In this document: piece by piece, positions 6,694 through 8,888 of the stretch
Layout of the letters: every line of letters starts with the position of its first letter
Numbering within the stretch: position 1 is the first letter of the stretch
DNA from: Bacteroidales bacterium
Lineage (GTDB): Bacteria > Bacteroidota > Bacteroidia > Bacteroidales > ML635J-15
Reading direction: 5' to 3'
DNA: 8,888 nt
NCBI GenBank assembly: GCA_023228725.1
Contig: JALOAQ010000112.1
Span: 1 to 8,888 of the forward strand
Translations under genes and position numbers: made by a program
Notes under the pieces: model-generated
Databases searched by the model: none
What the model was told of the DNA's origin: nothing
Seen by the model: the letters and a program-made list of their open reading frames with translations, nothing else

Positions 6694-8888
6694 ATGAAAA
6701 CAAATAATAGAAGGGTCATAAGTTGGCTCCTATACAGTACACTAACCATACTTCTGTCGTTAAGCGCAGCTGGTCAGGAATTTGAGGAACTATTTTACGA
6801 AGGTTTTGAGAATGGTGGGAAAATACCCACGGGTTGGACCCAGCAATTTGTGTTTGGAAGCCGAACCTGGCGTTTTGAGAATGGAGGGTACGCCCCATCG
6901 GGAGCCCCCACCTTTAGGCATCCGTCAAATGCGTATGCCGGTAGTTACAATGCACTATTTCAGGACGAAAGTATTGGACCCGTTCGTAGGTTAATTACAA
7001 AAGCAATAAACTTAGTTCCCAATGGTGCAGCAACCATTAAGCCAACCCTAAGTTTTTGGCATGCCCAGGATTCATGGGGGGGGGCAACCGATGAACTAAA
7101 GGTTTACTATCGTAGATCAAGTACTTCTGGCTGGGTACTTCTTGAGCATTATTCTTCAACTACATCCAATTGGACATTAAGAGAGATACTGCTACCCGAT
7201 GATGCCAAAACAGAAACTTGCCAAATAGGGTTTGAGGGATCATCAAATTGGGGTTGGGGCATTTGTATTGATGAGGTGAGAATTGAAGAGAGAGGAAGGC
7301 TGGATCGAAAGGTGGAATATTTCGAGATGAAACAAAAGTCGGGCATTATCCCCTCGGGATCTAGTATAAATCCGTTCGGCTATCTTTTGGCCTTAGTATC
7401 GGGCAATAATCTGGAAATACCACTTAATTCGATAACAATTAGTTACAGTGGAACCGATATTGTCGATATCGAACATATAAATATTTACCATACGCGAGAT
7501 TCAGCATTCTCGGTAAAGTCGAGAGTAACAGCCGACATAAGCATTTTAGGGAATGAAATTACAATAACTGCCCCAACATTTAACCTGCGAACTGGAAATA
7601 ACTATATTTGGTTTGTTTTTGATATTAATTCCGAGGCAAAGCATGGAAATACTGTCGATTTCAGCCTAGCCGCCAACGCAGCCATATTAGGTGATAACAC
7701 ATTCCCATCAACTGCCATAGACCCAATCAATTCTGCAACTATTCATGAATCTTTAAAGTTCTCAAATTTTAGCAACGATAATACCTGGACAACAACTGAT
7801 CTATGGGAAATTGGTGAACCCCAAGGGCTAGGAATATACGACCCCAATTTCGCTTATTCGGGGAGCAATGTTTTGGCCACAAACCTAACAGGCAACTACT
7901 CCCCTAGTATTGAAGCCGATTTACCCGAAACAGCTACAACCCAGCCCATAAATGCAAAATTCTATCAAAACCTCACCGTTAGGTATAGGCGCTGGTTAAA
8001 TATTGAGTATTTCGACAAAACAAGCGTTAAGATTAGCAGCGATGGCGGGGCAATATGGCAAAATGTCTTCCAAAATAATACGGGTATTCTTGATAGAAGT
8101 TGGCAACCCATATCAATAGGCATTAGCCAATGGGCTACAAGAAAGGAGAATGTCCGCATAATGTTCTCCATGGATACAACAAACCAGTTTACTGAGTATG
8201 GCGGCTGGAATATAGATAACTTTGCCATTACCGGTGAGTTTATCCATAGTGATGTGGGCATAACTAATTTAATTACGCCAATTCAAACCTGCGGATTAAC
8301 CAATGCCGAGGAGGTTAAGGTGATGCTTCGTAACTTTGGCGGCGCAACTGTGGATGTACCTTTCGATATTGGCTACTCGCTAAACGGGGGCGCTACATAC
8401 ACTCGCGAAACCTACAACATACCCCTTAAGAGCGAAGCCGATAATGAAGGAAGTTATGAGGTGGAGTACACTTTTAATACCAAGGCCAATTTCTCAACAC
8501 CGGGTTTGAAAAACCTCAGATTCCGAACCTTCCTAGTAGGGGATCAGGATTCAGGAAATGATCTTTTTAAAACCTCAATGTATGTGTTCCCAACGGTTGC
8601 ATACCCATACCAAACATCATTTGAAAGCAGTAACGCCTACTGGTATCCTAGTGGTATCAACAGCAGTTGGGAGTGGGGCGTACCCCAAAAAACAATTATA
8701 AAAACTGCATCAGATGGCAATAGGGTTTGGAGCACATTCCTAACTAAAGATTATAACCACAACGAAAAGTCATACCTCGAGAGCCCCTGTTTCGACCTAT
8801 CAGGTTCAGTTATGCCTGTAATTTCGTTCGACTACATTATGCAGGTGCAAGAAGGGGTAGATGGGTTATCGCTTGAATATTCCATTGA
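6694..8888 (+). CDS. Large secreted multi-domain protein: MAM-like / BNR-associated / MAM-like / CARDB-like / MAM-like (3'-truncated by window edge)
   Basis: The ATG at 6694 opens 731 codons and two further bases with no stop, so the protein continues past the window. An in-frame TAG two codons upstream supports this start. Residues 1-28 are a signal peptide: RR in the n-region, hydrophobic core WLLYSTLTILLSLSAAG. Residues about 31-200 are a MAM/choice-of-anchor-type jelly roll (FYEGFENG, PTLSFWHAQ, then WGWGICIDEVRI). Residues about 205-342 match the BNR-associated N-terminal domain of sialidase-like proteins (HINIYHTRDSAF, then LRTGNNYIWFVFDI and GNTVDFSL). Residues about 350-514 are a second MAM-like domain (TDLWEIGEP, AYSGSNVL, ending GGWNIDNFAITG). 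Residues about 515-636 are CARDB-like (SDVGITNLITP, VMLRNFGG). From 637 a third MAM-like domain begins (YPYQTSFES, SWEWGVP) and is cut. No sialidase or peptidase active site is seen. Its role is probably extracellular binding or an accessory to an enzyme further downstream. Type IX secretion is inferred. Confidence 0.9.
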   Translation, partial: MKTNNRRVISWLLYSTLTILLSLSAAGQEFEELFYEGFENGGKIPTGWTQQFVFGSRTWRFENGGYAPSGAPTFRHPSNAYAGSYNALFQDESIGPVRRLITKAINLVPNGAATIKPTLSFWHAQDSWGGATDELKVYYRRSSTSGWVLLEHYSSTTSNWTLREILLPDDAKTETCQIGFEGSSNWGWGICIDEVRIEERGRLDRKVEYFEMKQKSGIIPSGSSINPFGYLLALVSGNNLEIPLNSITISYSGTDIVDIEHINIYHTRDSAFSVKSRVTADISILGNEITITAPTFNLRTGNNYIWFVFDINSEAKHGNTVDFSLAANAAILGDNTFPSTAIDPINSATIHESLKFSNFSNDNTWTTTDLWEIGEPQGLGIYDPNFAYSGSNVLATNLTGNYSPSIEADLPETATTQPINAKFYQNLTVRYRRWLNIEYFDKTSVKISSDGGAIWQNVFQNNTGILDRSWQPISIGISQWATRKENVRIMFSMDTTNQFTEYGGWNIDNFAITGEFIHSDVGITNLITPIQTCGLTNAEEVKVMLRNFGGATVDVPFDIGYSLNGGATYTRETYNIPLKSEADNEGSYEVEYTFNTKANFSTPGLKNLRFRTFLVGDQDSGNDLFKTSMYVFPTVAYPYQTSFESSNAYWYPSGINSSWEWGVPQKTIIKTASDGNRVWSTFLTKDYNHNEKSYLESPCFDLSGSVMPVISFDYIMQVQEGVDGLSLEYSI
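6782..7294 (+). other. MAM-like / choice-of-anchor jelly-roll domain 1 of the plus-strand protein
   Basis: This covers residues about 30-200. It starts FYEGFENGGKIPTGWTQ, the usual opening of Bacteroidota choice-of-anchor/MAM-like domains (a GFE or SFE motif followed by P-x-G-W). It continues through a core sheet LSFWHAQ and ELKVYYRR and closes with the signature G-W-G-x-x-I-D-E-V-x-I. The same closing motif recurs in domain 2 as G-G-W-N-I-D-N-F-A-I, which shows the two are homologous modules. Such domains usually bind glycan or protein partners or serve as structural spacers. Confidence 0.65.
7076..7084 (+). repeat. G9 homopolymer tract inside the coding region
   Basis: Nine consecutive G residues are read as parts of TGG GGG GGG GCA (Trp-Gly-Gly-Ala) at about residues 128-131. 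The MAM-like domain continues in frame on both sides, so the tract as read keeps the gene open. Gain or loss of one base would truncate the protein early in its first domain. Confidence 0.9.
7306..7720 (+). other. BNR-associated N-terminal (sialidase-associated) domain of the plus-strand protein
   Basis: This covers residues about 205-342. The order of motifs fits the short beta domain that precedes BNR-repeat neuraminidases and is also reused in many Bacteroidota surface proteins: NNLEIPLNSITISYSG, then HINIYHTRDSAFS, a strand ITITAPTF, LRTGNNYIWFVFDI, and finally GNTVDFSLAAN. The domain does not itself make the protein a sialidase: no Asp-box (S-x-D-x-G-x-T-W) repeats are seen in the part of the protein visible here. 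SSDGGAIW at about residues 448-455 is a superficial resemblance inside the second MAM-like domain. Confidence 0.6.

Noticed and set aside
7965..8261. Minus-strand open frame of 98 codons
   Set aside because: It is antisense to the second MAM-like domain of the plus-strand gene, which is intact in frame and has clear motifs.

Overview
The window looks like chromosomal DNA from a Bacteroidota bacterium, most plausibly a Bacteroidales/Marinilabiliales-type or similar environmental lineage. Three things point this way. Both genes encode very large exported proteins built from extracellular beta-sandwich modules (IgGFc-binding-like, PKD-like, MAM/choice-of-anchor-like). Neither start codon has a Shine-Dalgarno sequence. 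An exact Bacteroidota-type -7 promoter element (TAnnTTTG) lies just upstream of one of the genes. The genus cannot be fixed from this sequence alone.

Layout: bases 1-6294 are one uninterrupted minus-strand reading frame, 2098 codons read so far. It starts at 6294 and runs off the left edge without a stop. It encodes a signal peptide, an IgGFc-binding-protein-like N-terminal module, one Ig-like domain, and a tandem array of 15 complete PKD-like domains plus a sixteenth that is cut by the edge. Bases 6295-6693 are an AT-rich divergent intergenic region. It carries a promoter for the minus-strand gene, a 10-bp direct repeat and a roughly 100-bp nested imperfect inverted repeat. Bases 6694-8888 are a plus-strand reading frame, 731 codons so far, which runs off the right edge. 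It encodes a signal peptide, a MAM-like jelly roll, a BNR-associated N-terminal (sialidase-associated) domain, a second MAM-like domain, a CARDB-like domain and the start of a third MAM-like domain.

Both proteins should be exported across the inner membrane. By analogy with similar architectures in this phylum they are probably secreted or surface-anchored by the type IX secretion system, but the C-terminal sorting domains that would prove this lie outside the window. No enzyme active site is visible in either protein. The likeliest role is adhesion or binding of extracellular matrix, glycan or mucus-like material. The divergent arrangement could allow shared control from the intergenic region. 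I see no RNA genes, mobile elements, CRISPR arrays or defence genes. The best leads are the invariant two-cysteine pattern in the PKD-like array, the nested palindrome between the two genes, and a G9 tract inside the plus-strand gene.
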